64,000 nt of DNA from Curtobacterium flaccumfaciens (GCF_004361695.1 NZ_SNVW01000007.1:1-64000); one strand, 5' to 3'; counted from the first letter of the stretch, positions 51,867 to 61,368 are shown. Numbers and translations are program-made. Notes: a model not told the origin generated them from the letters alone.

Positions 51867-53868
51867 GCAGAACCGGCGGCTGTCCCGCGACGCCCGCTAC
51901 GGACGGTACGAGGACGGCCCGGATCCGCTGGCTCCCCCGGTCGACCTCGCCGAGGCGCTCGACGCGATCGGCGAGGACGTCATGGGCGGGACGTCGCCCG
52001 AGCGCGCGATCCGCGAGTTCCTCCGCCGCGGTGGTCGGGACCAGCGCGGACTCGACGACCTGGCCCGCCGCGTGGCCGAACGACGCCGTGAGCTGACGAG
52101 CAAGAACAACCTCGACGGCACGCTGCAGCAGGTCAAGCAGCTGCTCGACGAAGCCGTGCTCGCCGAACGCGGGCAGCTCGCCCGCGACACGGACATCGAC
52201 GACGGCGACCGCGCCCTCGCCGAGATGCAGCTCGACAGCCTGTCCCCGTCGCCGGCGTCCGCCGTGCAGGAGCTCAGCGGCTACGACTGGAAGAGCCCGA
52301 CCGCACGCCAGAAGTACGAGGAGATCAAGGACCTGCTCGGCCGCGAGGTGCTCGACCAGCGCTTCGCCGGCATGAAGCAGGCCCTCGAAGGTGCGACCGA
52401 CCAGGACCGGCAGGCCGTGGCGGACATGATGCGTGACCTCAACGCCCTGCTCGAGTCGCACGCTCGTGGCGAGGACACCCCCGAGCAGTTCGACGCGTTC
52501 ATGGCGGAGCACGGACAGTACTTCCCGTCGAACCCGCAGAACGTCGAGGAGCTCCTCGACGACCTCGCCGCCCGGGCGGCAGCCGCCCAGCGGATGCGGA
52601 ACTCGATGACCCAGGAACAGCGGGACGAACTCGACGCCCTCGCCCAGCAGGCGTTCGGCTCACCAGACCTGATGGGGCAGCTCGCGCAGCTCGACGGGAA
52701 CCTCCGGTCACTCCGCCCCGGTGAGGACTGGGGTGGCTCCGAGCGGATGGACGGCGACCAGGGGCTCGGGCTCGGCGACGGCACCGGGGTGTTCCAGGAC
52801 ATCGCCGACCTCGACGCCCTGGCCGATCAGATCGCACAGTCCGGCCCCGGATCCGACCTCGACGACCTCGACCTCGACGCGCTCGCCCGGCAGCTCGGCA
52901 ACGAGGCGGCCGTCGACGCGAAGACCCTGCAGCAGCTCGAGAAGGCCCTGCGGAACTCCGGAGCGATGCGTCGTGGCGCGGACGGGCAACTCCGGCTCAC
53001 CCCGAAGGCGATGCGGCAGCTCGGCAAGAGCCTGCTCCGCGACGTCGCCGAGCGGATGTCCGGCAGGCAGGGCGGCCGTGACCTCCGCCGGTCGGGTGCG
53101 GCCGGCGAACCGTCCGGGTCGACCCGGCAGTGGCAGTACGGCGACACCGAGCCGTGGGACGTCACCCGGTCGATCACGAACGCGCTGACGCGGACCGCGG
53201 CGTCCGGCCGGCTCGGTCCGGGCGTCCGGCTCGAGATCGACGACGTCGAGGTGCAGGAGACCGAGGCGCGGACCCAGGCCTGCGTGGCGCTCCTCGTCGA
53301 CACGTCGTTCTCGATGGCGATGGAGGACCGGTGGGTGCCGATGAAGCGCACCGCCCTGGCCCTGCACACGCTCGTGTCCACACGGTTCCGCGGGGACGAC
53401 CTGCAGCTCATCGCCTTCGGTCGCGAGGCCGAGGTGATGGACATCGAGCAGCTCGTCGGACTCGACGCGATGTGGGACAAGGGCACGAACCTGCACCACG
53501 CGCTGCTGCTCGCCAACCGCCACTTCCGGAAGCACCCGACGGCGCAGCCCGTGCTCCTCATCGTCACCGACGGCGAGCCGACGTCCCACCTCGAGCCGAA
53601 CGGGCAGGTCTGGTTCGGGTACCCGCCGGACCCGATCACGATCGCGCTGTCCGTCCGCGAGCTCGAGAACGCCGGACGCCTCGGGGCGCAGACGACCTTC
53701 TTCCGGCTCGGGGACGACCCCGGGCTGGCCCGGTTCATCGACTCGATGGCGAAGCGGGTGGACGGCACGGTGGTCACGCCGGAGAACGACGACCTCGGGG
53801 TCGCGGTCGTCGGCTCGTACCTTGGTGCACGCCGCGGCAGCCTGTTCGGTGACGACTGGGCGGTCTGA
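51859..53868 (+). CDS. VWA-domain protein, partner of the AAA+ ATPase
   Basis: 669 residues. The first 410 residues are acidic and helical with many Leu/Asp/Gln pairs (LDDLDLDALARQLG), probably scaffold or coiled coil. The C-terminal 200 residues form a von Willebrand factor A domain with MIDAS motif DTSFS (D481), a later Thr (near GTNL) and VTDGEPT, the full metal site. No signal peptide or helix, so cytoplasmic. ATG 51859 overlaps the ATPase stop (ATGGCTAG), showing tight coupling. By analogy with ChlI/ChlD and MoxR/VWA pairs it would link ATPase motion to a client. The client is unknown. Confidence 0.9.
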   Translation: MARQNRRLSRDARYGRYEDGPDPLAPPVDLAEALDAIGEDVMGGTSPERAIREFLRRGGRDQRGLDDLARRVAERRRELTSKNNLDGTLQQVKQLLDEAVLAERGQLARDTDIDDGDRALAEMQLDSLSPSPASAVQELSGYDWKSPTARQKYEEIKDLLGREVLDQRFAGMKQALEGATDQDRQAVADMMRDLNALLESHARGEDTPEQFDAFMAEHGQYFPSNPQNVEELLDDLAARAAAAQRMRNSMTQEQRDELDALAQQAFGSPDLMGQLAQLDGNLRSLRPGEDWGGSERMDGDQGLGLGDGTGVFQDIADLDALADQIAQSGPGSDLDDLDLDALARQLGNEAAVDAKTLQQLEKALRNSGAMRRGADGQLRLTPKAMRQLGKSLLRDVAERMSGRQGGRDLRRSGAAGEPSGSTRQWQYGDTEPWDVTRSITNALTRTAASGRLGPGVRLEIDDVEVQETEARTQACVALLVDTSFSMAMEDRWVPMKRTALALHTLVSTRFRGDDLQLIAFGREAEVMDIEQLVGLDAMWDKGTNLHHALLLANRHFRKHPTAQPVLLIVTDGEPTSHLEPNGQVWFGYPPDPITIALSVRELENAGRLGAQTTFFRLGDDPGLARFIDSMAKRVDGTVVTPENDDLGVAVVGSYLGARRGSLFGDDWAV

Positions 53869-53875
53869 CGCGGGA

Positions 53876-53927
53876 ACGGCGGCCTGGAGGCGCAGGGCGG
53901 GCTGGCACCGCGCCTCCAGGCCGCCGT
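53876..53927. repeat. Dispersed palindrome, copy 8
   Basis: 18-bp perfect arms (53876-53893, 53910-53927) with CCTGGAGGCGC, around a 16-base loop. It is 8 bp after the VWA gene stop and suited to termination. Confidence 0.85.
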
Positions 53928-53962
53928 CCGGCTGGGTCTGTTGCTCCGGTCCGGACCGTCGT

Positions 53963-54271
53963 ATGCTGACGCCACAGCTGCCCCAGACCCCGGCCGCCGA
54001 CACCGATCCACGCGCACCGACCTCGTCGGCGCGCTCGGAGCCGGCCGGACGAGTGCACCTGATCCGCCCTCGACCGGTCGACCCCCGCGGAGTCCCGGAG
54101 GGCAACGGCGCACTCCGACCGGATCACCGCGGGTTCCGCGTCCCCGCAGCCGGGACGCGGTCCGGGTCGGCGGGCTCCGGACCCGACGGTGCCCGCCGAC
54201 CTGACGGTGTCCAGCTGCCCGGGCGCCGTCGGCAACGCGGCGCGTCGCTCGGTGCAGAGCGGTCCGGCTAG
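53963..54271 (+). CDS. Doubtful small Pro/Arg-rich ORF
   Basis: ATG 53963 opens 102 codons ending at TAG 54271, overlapping the convergent SCO1664-family stop by 4 bp. Composition (Pro, Arg, Gly, Ala) is close to random high-GC sequence, with no motif and no ribosome site, although GTATGC could be a -10 near the start. It occupies most of the 400 bp between the VWA gene and the next gene; otherwise this gap holds only the palindrome at 53876. Confidence 0.2.
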   Translation: MLTPQLPQTPAADTDPRAPTSSARSEPAGRVHLIRPRPVDPRGVPEGNGALRPDHRGFRVPAAGTRSGSAGSGPDGARRPDGVQLPGRRRQRGASLGAERSG

Positions 54272-55026
54272 AAGAGCGGCCAGGGAACGGCCGGACCGTT
54301 CCCGGGCGGCGGCGGGAAGACCCCGACGGCCCGCAGGGCAGCGCAACGCGCCCGCAGGGTGTCCACCTCGGCGACGGTCAGGTGCTCGTCGAGGGCGGCG
54401 CCGAGGTCGCCGTGCAGCGCCTCGGTCACCCGGTCGATGCCCTCGAGCTCGTCGGCGTCGAGCGGTTCGCCGATCCACCCCCAGAGCACCGTGCGGAGCT
54501 TGTGCTCGACGTGGAAGGCCAGCCCGTGGTCGACGCCGAACCGGTGGCCGTCCGGCATCGCCAGCACGTGGCCGCCCTTGCGGTCGGCGTTGTTCACGAC
54601 GACGTCGAACACGGCCATCCGACGGAGCGCGACCGTGTCCTCGTGCACGAGGGTGACGGGGCGGTCCTGCTCGTCGATCGCCTCGAGCACCGGCAGCCAC
54701 GGGGACCCCTCGGCCTCGGCGTCGTCGGTGGGGACGAGGTCGACGGCGTCCTGCTCGGGGTCGACGTCCTGCCAGCGCTGGACCATGCCGCGCCCGAACG
54801 GCCCGTCACCCATCCACGTCGGTGGCACGACGCCCCAGCCGAACGCTTCGGACACCAGGTACGCGGCGACCTCGCGATCGGCGAGCGTGCCGTCGGGGAA
54901 GTCCCACAGCGGCCGCTCGCCCTCGATCGGTTTGTAGACGACGGACTCGCCGTCGAGGTCGGCGAGGAACGTGGCGTTCGAGGCTTCTCGGATGCGCGCC
55001 CGGATGGACAGCGATCCGTCGCTCAT
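54268..55026 (-). CDS. SCO1664-family protein (PI3/4-kinase-like fold)
   Basis: A 252-residue conserved actinobacterial protein with an atypical kinase-like fold: FLADLDGESVVYKPIEGERPLWDFPDG at the N-terminus, then AVFDVVVNNADRKGGHVL and FGVDHGLAFHVE, equivalent to catalytic-loop N-x-D-R and the metal-binding DHG. Biochemical role unknown. Always found after a DUF3090 gene, as here, with an ATGA overlap. Translationally coupled third gene of the trio. Confidence 0.92.
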   Translation of the reverse strand: MSDGSLSIRARIREASNATFLADLDGESVVYKPIEGERPLWDFPDGTLADREVAAYLVSEAFGWGVVPPTWMGDGPFGRGMVQRWQDVDPEQDAVDLVPTDDAEAEGSPWLPVLEAIDEQDRPVTLVHEDTVALRRMAVFDVVVNNADRKGGHVLAMPDGHRFGVDHGLAFHVEHKLRTVLWGWIGEPLDADELEGIDRVTEALHGDLGAALDEHLTVAEVDTLRARCAALRAVGVFPPPPGNGPAVPWPLF

Positions 55027-55550
55027 GCGTCGCCGGGCGGACGGCCGGCGGCGACGACCTGCCGTGTGCGCTCGACGAACGCGCGGGCGGTGCCGACCGG
55101 GATCTTCACCTGGAACAGCTCTGCGGGCTCGGGGATCTCGACGACGGCCTCGATCTCCTCGCCGTCGTCGTCCGTCTCGGTGACGATCTCGATCTCGTCG
55201 TCGATCGGGTACGCCTCGATGACGACCTGCGCCGTGGCCGGGTCGAAGCCGAGGCTCAGGGCGCCGGCGCGGAACTCGGGCTCGACCGGCTGGTCGAGCG
55301 GCGCCCCGTCGCGCAGTTCGGTCGGGGCGGACGGCGGGACGCTGAAGCGGTTGTCCTCGACCGTGGCGACCTCGTCGAGGAGCTCGTCGATCTTGTCCGC
55401 GAGGACCGCCGACTGCTCCTTCTCGAGCGCCACGCTCGTGACGCGGCGGCCGTCTCGGGCCTGGATGTAGAAGGAGCGCTCGCCCGGGAGGCCGACCGTC
55501 CCGACGACGAGACGGTCCGGCCAGTCGAAGCCGTGCACGATGGTGGGCAT
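55023..55550 (-). CDS. DUF3090 family protein
   Basis: A 175-residue conserved actinobacterial protein of unknown function. Characteristic segments: GTVGLPGERSFYIQARDG, VTSVALEKEQSAVLADKIDELLDE and IPEPAELFQVKIPVGTARAF. An acidic loop lies in the middle. ATG 55550 is chosen over ATG 55559 because GCGGGG precedes it. Second gene of the phosphatase-DUF3090-SCO1664 trio. Confidence 0.94.
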   Translation of the reverse strand: MPTIVHGFDWPDRLVVGTVGLPGERSFYIQARDGRRVTSVALEKEQSAVLADKIDELLDEVATVEDNRFSVPPSAPTELRDGAPLDQPVEPEFRAGALSLGFDPATAQVVIEAYPIDDEIEIVTETDDDGEEIEAVVEIPEPAELFQVKIPVGTARAFVERTRQVVAAGRPPGDA

Positions 55551-55584
55551 ACCCCGCATTGTAGGAGCGCCGGGTGACACTCGT

Positions 55585-56307
55585 TCAGGGTCTGGCAGGG
55601 CCTGGCTCACCCGGTGCGTCGTCGTGCCCGGCTCCGCCACCGACCGCGGCGTCGCCGGTCGGCGCGGGTGCGGCGGCCAGCCAGGCGAGGTCGCCCGACT
55701 CGGTGTTCGACGCGACGACCTCGGGACGGTGCTCGCCGTAGCGCACGATGGACACCGAGGCCGGTCCGACGGCGATGCGCTGGAACAGGTCGAGGTGCAT
55801 GCCGAGCGCGTCGGCGAGGACGGACTTGATGACGTCCCCGTGGCTCACGGCGACCCACACGGCGGCGGGACCGTGCGCCGCCTCGACCTCGGCGTCGATG
55901 CGGCGGATCGCTGCGACCGCGCGGGACTGCATGCCCTGCATGGACTCACCGCCCGGGAAGACGACGGCGCTCGGGTTCGCCTGGACCGTGCGCCACAGCG
56001 GCTCCTTCGCCAGGTCGGCGAGCTTCTGGCCCTGCCACTCGCCGTAGTCGCACTCGGTGATCGCCCGTTCGATCCGGGTCTCCGGGGAGCCGACCTGTCG
56101 TTCGAGCAGCGCGCGCGAGGTCTGCCGGCACCGCTCGAGCGGGCTCGACACCACCGCGGCGAGCGGCACGGCGGCGATCCGCTCCGCCGTGCGGGCGGCC
56201 TGTTGCCGGCCGACGGCGTCGAGCGCCACCCCTGCCGTCCGGCCGGCGAGCACTCCGGTCGCGTTCGCGGTGGTGCGTCCGTGCCGGACGAGGAGGACGG
56301 TCGCCAT
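55585..56307 (-). CDS. Histidine phosphatase (MSMEG_4193-like phosphomutase family)
   Basis: A 240-residue histidine phosphatase: R8-H9-G10 motif at the N-terminus, SPLERCRQT with the second Arg, ECDYGEWQGQ with the acid Glu, and VAVSHGDVIK with the second His. It dephosphorylates an unknown metabolite. First gene of the actinobacterial trio; in many genomes the trio lies near mycothiol synthesis gene mshC, which is not in this window. ATG 56307. Confidence 0.94.
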   Translation of the reverse strand: MATVLLVRHGRTTANATGVLAGRTAGVALDAVGRQQAARTAERIAAVPLAAVVSSPLERCRQTSRALLERQVGSPETRIERAITECDYGEWQGQKLADLAKEPLWRTVQANPSAVVFPGGESMQGMQSRAVAAIRRIDAEVEAAHGPAAVWVAVSHGDVIKSVLADALGMHLDLFQRIAVGPASVSIVRYGEHRPEVVASNTESGDLAWLAAAPAPTGDAAVGGGAGHDDAPGEPGPARP

Positions 56308-56317
56308 GTGCCCGATC

Positions 56318-57064
56318 CTAGGCCGCTGCGACCGACACTCCGTCGGCGCCGGGACGGTCGCCGACCGCCGGGTCCGTGACCACCCGCCCGTCGACGACGG
56401 TCACGAGCTCGTCGAGGACGTCCCGGTGCACCATGTCGTGGGTGACGAGCAGCGTCGCCGTGCCGCGCTCGTGCGTCAGCTCGGCGATCAGGCCCATGAT
56501 CGCCGCACCCCGCTCCTGGTCGAGCGCGCTGGTCGGCTCGTCGACGAGCAGGACGTCGGGATCGTGCACGAGCGCCCGGGCGATCGCCACCCGCTGTCGC
56601 TGACCACCGGAGAGCTGCGCGGGACGCTTGTCGGCGTGCGCGGTGAGCCCGACCGCGTCGAGGAGTTCGTCCACCCGCGCCGGTGACGCGGCGGTCCGGG
56701 ACCGGCGCCGCGCACCGCCGAGGTGCGCCATCACGAGCACCTGCTCGCGGGCCGTCAGGGCCGGCAGGAGGTTCGACTGCTGGAAGACGATGCCGATCCG
56801 TTCCCGTCGGAGCGCGGTGGCCTCGTCACGGGTCAGTGCGGCGGCGTCGACCACCTCGGGACCCGGGCCGCCGAGAAGCACCCGCCCGGAGTCCGGACGG
56901 ATGAGCGTCGCAGCGACGGCGAGCAACGAGGACTTGCCCGAGCCGGACGGTCCGGTGATGCCCGTCACCACCCCGGCCGGCGCGGTGAGGGACACGTGGT
57001 CGACTGCGGTCACCCGGCGGTCGCCGTCGGGGAAGGTCAGGGTGACGTCGTCGAGGGTGATCAT
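56318..57064 (-). CDS. ABC transporter ATP-binding protein (MacB/LolD type)
   Basis: 248 residues. Walker A GPSGSGKS (38-45), Q-loop FQQSNLLPALTA, signature LSGGQRQRVAIARAL, Walker B DVLLVDEPTSALD, H-loop LLVTHD. It powers the FtsX-type permease encoded just upstream, whose stop overlaps this start (ATGA). MacB/LolD-type mechanotransmission proteins act in antibiotic resistance or lipoprotein handling. Confidence 0.95.
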   Translation of the reverse strand: MITLDDVTLTFPDGDRRVTAVDHVSLTAPAGVVTGITGPSGSGKSSLLAVAATLIRPDSGRVLLGGPGPEVVDAAALTRDEATALRRERIGIVFQQSNLLPALTAREQVLVMAHLGGARRRSRTAASPARVDELLDAVGLTAHADKRPAQLSGGQRQRVAIARALVHDPDVLLVDEPTSALDQERGAAIMGLIAELTHERGTATLLVTHDMVHRDVLDELVTVVDGRVVTDPAVGDRPGADGVSVAAA

Positions 57065-58176
57065 CGGTTGCTCCCGAGTGCGGTGAGGGGGTCTGCGGCG
57101 GTGACGGTCCGGAGGGCGACGGCCGCTCCGGCGAGTCCGAGTGCGGCCATCACGACCGCGGGGACGACGGTGGTGAGGGGGCTCATCAGGAACGGCAGGG
57201 CTCCCCCGGCGAGCGCACCGAGGCCGACCACGGCCGCCATCCCGACGGCGATCCCCGCGACGAGCACGACGAGCGCCTGACCGAGGGCGTCGCGGACGAG
57301 CGAACCGGTGCTCGCCCCGAGGGCCTTGAGCACGGCGACGTCGCCTGCTCGCTGCATCGTCCACACGGTGAAGAAGGCGCCGACGACCAGGGCGGAGACG
57401 CCGAAGAGCATCGCGATCATCAGGGCGAGGGAGCCGATCTCGGATCTGAAGGTCTCGAGTGCGGTCAGCGATCCGAGGTGCGATGCCGCGGAGGTGTGCG
57501 TCGCTGCCGCGACCGCGTCCCAGTCGGGCGAACCGCTCACGGCGAGCAACGTCGGGGAGCCGTCCCCGCCGAGCCGACGGTCGGCGGCGGACCAGGCGTC
57601 GGGCGTCATAGCGAGCACCGGTGTGTGGCTGTACCAGGCCTCGCCGCCGACCGACGCGACCCGGTAGGTCGTGCCGGTCACCGTGACGCGGTCGCCGACG
57701 TCGACACCGAGGTCGGACGCGGCGGCGGCCGACAGGCCGACCTCGTCGTCGCGGCCCGGAGCGAGCGCAGCGACCGGCCCCGCGACCGAGCCCGAGCCCG
57801 ACGCGGGCATCCCGAACAGGGCGACCCCGACCGCGGGTCCTCCGGCGCCCGAGTCCGCACCCGGACCCGCAGCCGCCGTCGCGCGGCCCTGCACGATGCC
57901 CACCGGCACCACCTGGTCGACGCCGGCCGCCGTCTGCCAGCCGACCCGCGCCTCCCGGCCGATCGTGGACTCGCCGAACGACGGCTGCCCGCTCGAGGGT
58001 TGCTGCAGCACCAGTCGGTCGCCCGGCAGGTCCAGCACTGCCGAGACGTTCTGCGCCGCGAGCCCGCCGGTGAGCCCCGCGAGGAACCCGACGAGCAGGG
58101 TGATGAGCGCCACGACGGAGCCGATGAGCACGAAGCGTCCGCGGGCGAACCGGAGATCGCGCCAGGCGACGAACAC
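57061..58176 (-). CDS. FtsX/MacB-like ABC permease
   Basis: 371 residues with four helices: one at the N-terminus (about 15-40), then a roughly 200-residue extracytoplasmic MacB_PCD-like domain, then three at the C-terminus with the FtsX signature (VWTMQRAGDVAVLKALGAST). GTG 58176. First gene of the ABC operon and divergent from a two-component system, a layout typical of systems for sensing and resisting cell-envelope stress. Confidence 0.92.
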   Translation of the reverse strand: MFVAWRDLRFARGRFVLIGSVVALITLLVGFLAGLTGGLAAQNVSAVLDLPGDRLVLQQPSSGQPSFGESTIGREARVGWQTAAGVDQVVPVGIVQGRATAAAGPGADSGAGGPAVGVALFGMPASGSGSVAGPVAALAPGRDDEVGLSAAAASDLGVDVGDRVTVTGTTYRVASVGGEAWYSHTPVLAMTPDAWSAADRRLGGDGSPTLLAVSGSPDWDAVAAATHTSAASHLGSLTALETFRSEIGSLALMIAMLFGVSALVVGAFFTVWTMQRAGDVAVLKALGASTGSLVRDALGQALVVLVAGIAVGMAAVVGLGALAGGALPFLMSPLTTVVPAVVMAALGLAGAAVALRTVTAADPLTALGSNR

Positions 58177-58325
58177 GGTGGTCCTTTCCCGGTCGCGGAC
58201 CCTCCGCGACCATGCATCCGAGCCTCCCCGGGACGGTCCGCTGCGACATCGCCGACGAGGTTGGTCCGCCGATCGAACTTTCGGTTGATCCGCCGCGGTG
58301 CGCGGCTCCGTACGCTGGGACGGAC

Positions 58326-59495
58326 ATGGCGCACAGCACCCTCACCCCGGTCTTCGTCGGTCTGCGGACCGGCCTGCACGTGCTGTTCGCCGCGCTCCTC
58401 GTGCTCGTCGTCGTCCGCATCGTGGTGGTCGGTGCGTCGGGCTCGTGGGTGCCGCTGACCCTGTCTGCGCTGTTCGCGGGCGTCTACCTCCTCGGTGCCC
58501 TGGTCGCCCGTGCCGCCGGAGCACGCCGGACCGTCGTCGGAGCGGTCTGGATCGTCGCGCTCACCCTCGTGTGGATCGCGCTGCTCGTCCTCGTGCCCGA
58601 AGCGGCGTACCTCGTCTTCCCGCTCTTCTTCCTGTACCTCCACGTCCTGCCGCGCGTCGTCGGCCCGGCCGCGGTGGTCGTCGCGACCCTCGTCGCCGTC
58701 GTCGCCCTGGGCCTGCACGGCGGTTTCACCGTCGGCGGGGTCGTCGGTCCGCTCGTCGGCGCGGGCGTCGCGCTGCTCATCGGTCTCGGCTACCGGGCCC
58801 TCGCACGTGAGGCCGTGGAGCGTGAGGCCCTCGTCGCCGAGCTCCTCGCCACCCGCGACCGCCTGGCTGCCACCGAGCGCGAACAGGGCGTCCTCGCCGA
58901 GCGCGCTCGGCTCGCGCGGGAGATCCACGACACCGTGGCACAGGGGCTGTCGAGCATCCAGATGCTCCTGCACGCGGCCGAACGCGCCGACGGCGAGCGC
59001 CCCGGGCTCGACCACATCCGGCTCGCGCGGAAGACCGCCGCCGACGGCCTCGCGGACACCCGGCGCTTCATCCGGGAGCTCACGCCGCCATCGCTCGACC
59101 AGGGACTCGCGGCGGCACTCCGCCGACTCGCTGAACAGCAGTGGACGCGTGACGGGCTGACCGCGACCGTCGAGGTCCCCGAGGTGTCGCTGCCGATGGA
59201 CGTCCAGACGGCGCTGCTGCGCATCGCCCAGGGCGCGGTCGCCAACGTGGTGCAGCACGCCCGTGCGACCACCGTCCGTCTGACACTCGGCGTGACCGAC
59301 CGGGAGGCGCGACTGACGGTCGCCGACGACGGCGTCGGTTTCGACCCGGTCACCGCCCAGGCGCGCGCCGGGTCGACCGACTCGTTCGGGTTGCGTGCCA
59401 TGCAGGACCGCGTGGAGCAGTTCGGCGGACGACTCGACATCACCTCCGGCCCCGGCCGAGGGACCACGCTCGTCGCCGCCCTGGAGGTCCCGTGA
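58326..59495 (+). CDS. Sensor histidine kinase, NarL/HisKA_3 type
   Basis: A 389-residue membrane kinase with about five to six helices (1-158) and no large sensor domain, a HisKA_3 dimerisation region with the phosphorylated H201 in AREIHDTVAQGLSSI, and an HATPase with VVQHARATTVRLT and VADDGVGFDP. It resembles intramembrane-sensing kinases of LiaS/DesK type. Divergent from an ABC transporter and coupled to the regulator gene by GTGA. Probably controls that transporter. ATG 58326 gives a short cytoplasmic start. Confidence 0.94.
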   Translation: MAHSTLTPVFVGLRTGLHVLFAALLVLVVVRIVVVGASGSWVPLTLSALFAGVYLLGALVARAAGARRTVVGAVWIVALTLVWIALLVLVPEAAYLVFPLFFLYLHVLPRVVGPAAVVVATLVAVVALGLHGGFTVGGVVGPLVGAGVALLIGLGYRALAREAVEREALVAELLATRDRLAATEREQGVLAERARLAREIHDTVAQGLSSIQMLLHAAERADGERPGLDHIRLARKTAADGLADTRRFIRELTPPSLDQGLAAALRRLAEQQWTRDGLTATVEVPEVSLPMDVQTALLRIAQGAVANVVQHARATTVRLTLGVTDREARLTVADDGVGFDPVTAQARAGSTDSFGLRAMQDRVEQFGGRLDITSGPGRGTTLVAALEVP

Positions 59496-60112
59496 TCCGC
59501 GTCCTGATCGCCGACGACCACCCGGTGGTCCGCGCCGGCCTCCGCGCGCTCCTCGACGACGAGGACGGCCTCGAGGTCGTCGGCGAGGCGTCGTCCCCGG
59601 CCGACGCGGTGTCGCTCGCCGAGACGCTGGCACCCGAGCTCGTCCTGATGGACCTGCAGTTCGGCCAGGAGGCCACCGGCGCCGACGCCACCCGCCGGAT
59701 CCGGGCGCTCGACGCGGCGCCGTACGTGCTCGTCCTGACGAACTACGACTCCGACGGGGACATCCTCGGCGCGGTCGAGGCGGGCGCGAGCGGGTACCTG
59801 CTCAAAGACGCCCCGCCGCACGAGCTCATCGCGGCGGTCCGAGCGGCGGCGTCGGGCCAGAGCGCGCTCGCACCGGCGATCGCCGGACGGCTGCTGGCCC
59901 GGATGCGAGCGCCGCAGGTCGCACTGTCGGCCCGTGAGATCGAGGTCCTGCGGCTCGTCGCCGAGGGCGCGTCGAACGGCGACGTCGCCGCGCGCCTGCA
60001 CATCAGCGACGCCACCGTGAAGTCCCACCTCGTCCACGTGTTCTCGAAGCTCGGGGTCTCCTCACGGACGGCCGCCGTGTCCGAGGCGCGATCGCTCGGC
60101 ATGCTGCGCTGA
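59492..60112 (+). CDS. NarL/FixJ-family response regulator
   Basis: 206 residues. Receiver domain with D8-D9, phosphoacceptor D54 in LVLMDLQ, and K in YLLKDAPP; LuxR-type HTH at about 140-200 (LSAREIEVLRLVAEGASNGDVAARLHIS...TVKSHL). GTG 59492 overlaps the kinase stop. It likely activates the divergent ABC operon; a partly symmetric sequence at 58274-58291 in the intergenic region is a possible site. Confidence 0.95.
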   Translation: MIRVLIADDHPVVRAGLRALLDDEDGLEVVGEASSPADAVSLAETLAPELVLMDLQFGQEATGADATRRIRALDAAPYVLVLTNYDSDGDILGAVEAGASGYLLKDAPPHELIAAVRAAASGQSALAPAIAGRLLARMRAPQVALSAREIEVLRLVAEGASNGDVAARLHISDATVKSHLVHVFSKLGVSSRTAAVSEARSLGMLR

Positions 60113-60139
60113 CGTCGGCCGGTGTTCCGGGCGATCCCC

Positions 60140-60168
60140 TTGACTCGGCGGCAGTGAAACGTTCTGAT
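60140..60168 (+). promoter_or_regulatory. Promoter for a leaderless MFS transcript
   Basis: TTGACT (60140-60145), a 17-bp spacer and TCTGAT (60163-60168). The ATG at 60175 is 7 bp after the -10, so transcription could begin at or near the start codon. Confidence 0.6.
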
Positions 60169-60174
60169 GGACCC

Positions 60175-61368
60175 ATGATCGGGCGCCACCGCGCGGCACT
60201 CTTCGCCACGTCGACGATGACCGGGTTCGGGATCGCGTCGTGGATCACCCGCACACCCGCGGTCCGTGACGAGCTCGGCGCGTCGATCGAGGCGATGGGA
60301 TTCGTCCTGCTCGGCCTGTCGATCGGGTCGATGATCGGGATCCTCGGTGCCGGAGCCCTGGTGCGGCGGCTCGGCACCCGGCCGCTCATCGTGCTCGGCG
60401 GGGCGCTCCCCGTCACCGGGATGCTCCTCGTCGCGCTGCTCACGCCGGCGCAGTCGTCCGTCGGGGTCTGGGTGGGATTGTTCCTGATCGGTTTCGGGTC
60501 GGGCGTCGCCGAGATCGGCCTCAACGTCGAGGCGGCGGCGGTCGAGCGGCAGCTCTCCCGCCCGGTCGTGCCGATGCTGCACGCCTGCTTCAGCCTCGGC
60601 ACCGTGGTCGGCGGCCTCGCCGGCATCGCCCTCACCGCCGTCCGGACGCCCGTCCTCGTGCACCTGCTCATCGCCACGGTGGTGATGGCCGGGCTCGCGA
60701 CCTTCGCCGCGACGAACCTCCGCCCGCTCCCCCGTGCGACCTCGGTCGAGCCGTCCGACGTCGTCGACGCAGCACCACGGCTCCGCGCCGTCATCACCGT
60801 GCAGGTCCTGCTCATCGCGGTGATCACCCTGGCGATGGCGTTCGCCGAGGGCGCGGCGAGCGACTGGCTGCCACTGCTCATGACGACCGACCACGACGCC
60901 CCGGAGGTCACCGGCTCCCTCGTCTTCACCGGCTTCGCCCTCGCGATGTTCGTCGGTCGCTCGGCGGGCTCGCCCCTCGTGGCGCGGTTCGGTCGGGCGC
61001 CCGTCATCCGGGTGTGCGCGATCGTCGGGGTCGTCGGGGTGCTGCTCGTGGTCGTGTCGCCCAACCCGTGGCTCACCGCGGCTGCCGCCGGGGTGTGGGG
61101 CCTCGGGATCGCCCTCGGGTTCCCGCTCGCGATCTCGGCCGCCGGCGACCACCCCACCGACGGCGACCGGCGGGTGTCCGTCGTCGCGACCGCGGGCTAC
61201 ATCGCCTTCCTCGCCGGGCCGCCCGCGCTCGGGTTCCTCGGCGAGCACCTCGGGCTGCAGACCGCGATGCTCGTGCCGGCCGCGCTGCTCGTCGTCGCGC
61301 TGCTGGCCGCTCCGGCCACCCGCAACCGCACCCGCGCGGTGCCCGACCGGACGACCGTGGGCACCTGA
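60175..61368 (+). CDS. MFS transporter
   Basis: A 397-residue, 12-helix major facilitator with weak family signals (GFGSGVAEIGLNVEAAAVER and GAGALVRRLGTRP as motif A). The pattern resembles YbjJ-like MFS proteins, whose cargo is unknown. ATG 60175 is preferred over GTG 60154 because a promoter at 60140-60168 would put the transcript start at the ATG. Not obviously tied to the upstream two-component system. Confidence 0.87.
   Translation: MIGRHRAALFATSTMTGFGIASWITRTPAVRDELGASIEAMGFVLLGLSIGSMIGILGAGALVRRLGTRPLIVLGGALPVTGMLLVALLTPAQSSVGVWVGLFLIGFGSGVAEIGLNVEAAAVERQLSRPVVPMLHACFSLGTVVGGLAGIALTAVRTPVLVHLLIATVVMAGLATFAATNLRPLPRATSVEPSDVVDAAPRLRAVITVQVLLIAVITLAMAFAEGAASDWLPLLMTTDHDAPEVTGSLVFTGFALAMFVGRSAGSPLVARFGRAPVIRVCAIVGVVGVLLVVVSPNPWLTAAAAGVWGLGIALGFPLAISAAGDHPTDGDRRVSVVATAGYIAFLAGPPALGFLGEHLGLQTAMLVPAALLVVALLAAPATRNRTRAVPDRTTVGT

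Noticed and set aside
50481..53868. Magnesium chelatase for chlorophyll or cobalt chelatase for B12
   Set aside because: There is no large H/CobN subunit and no tetrapyrrole gene nearby; the VWA protein lacks the usual ChlD layout.
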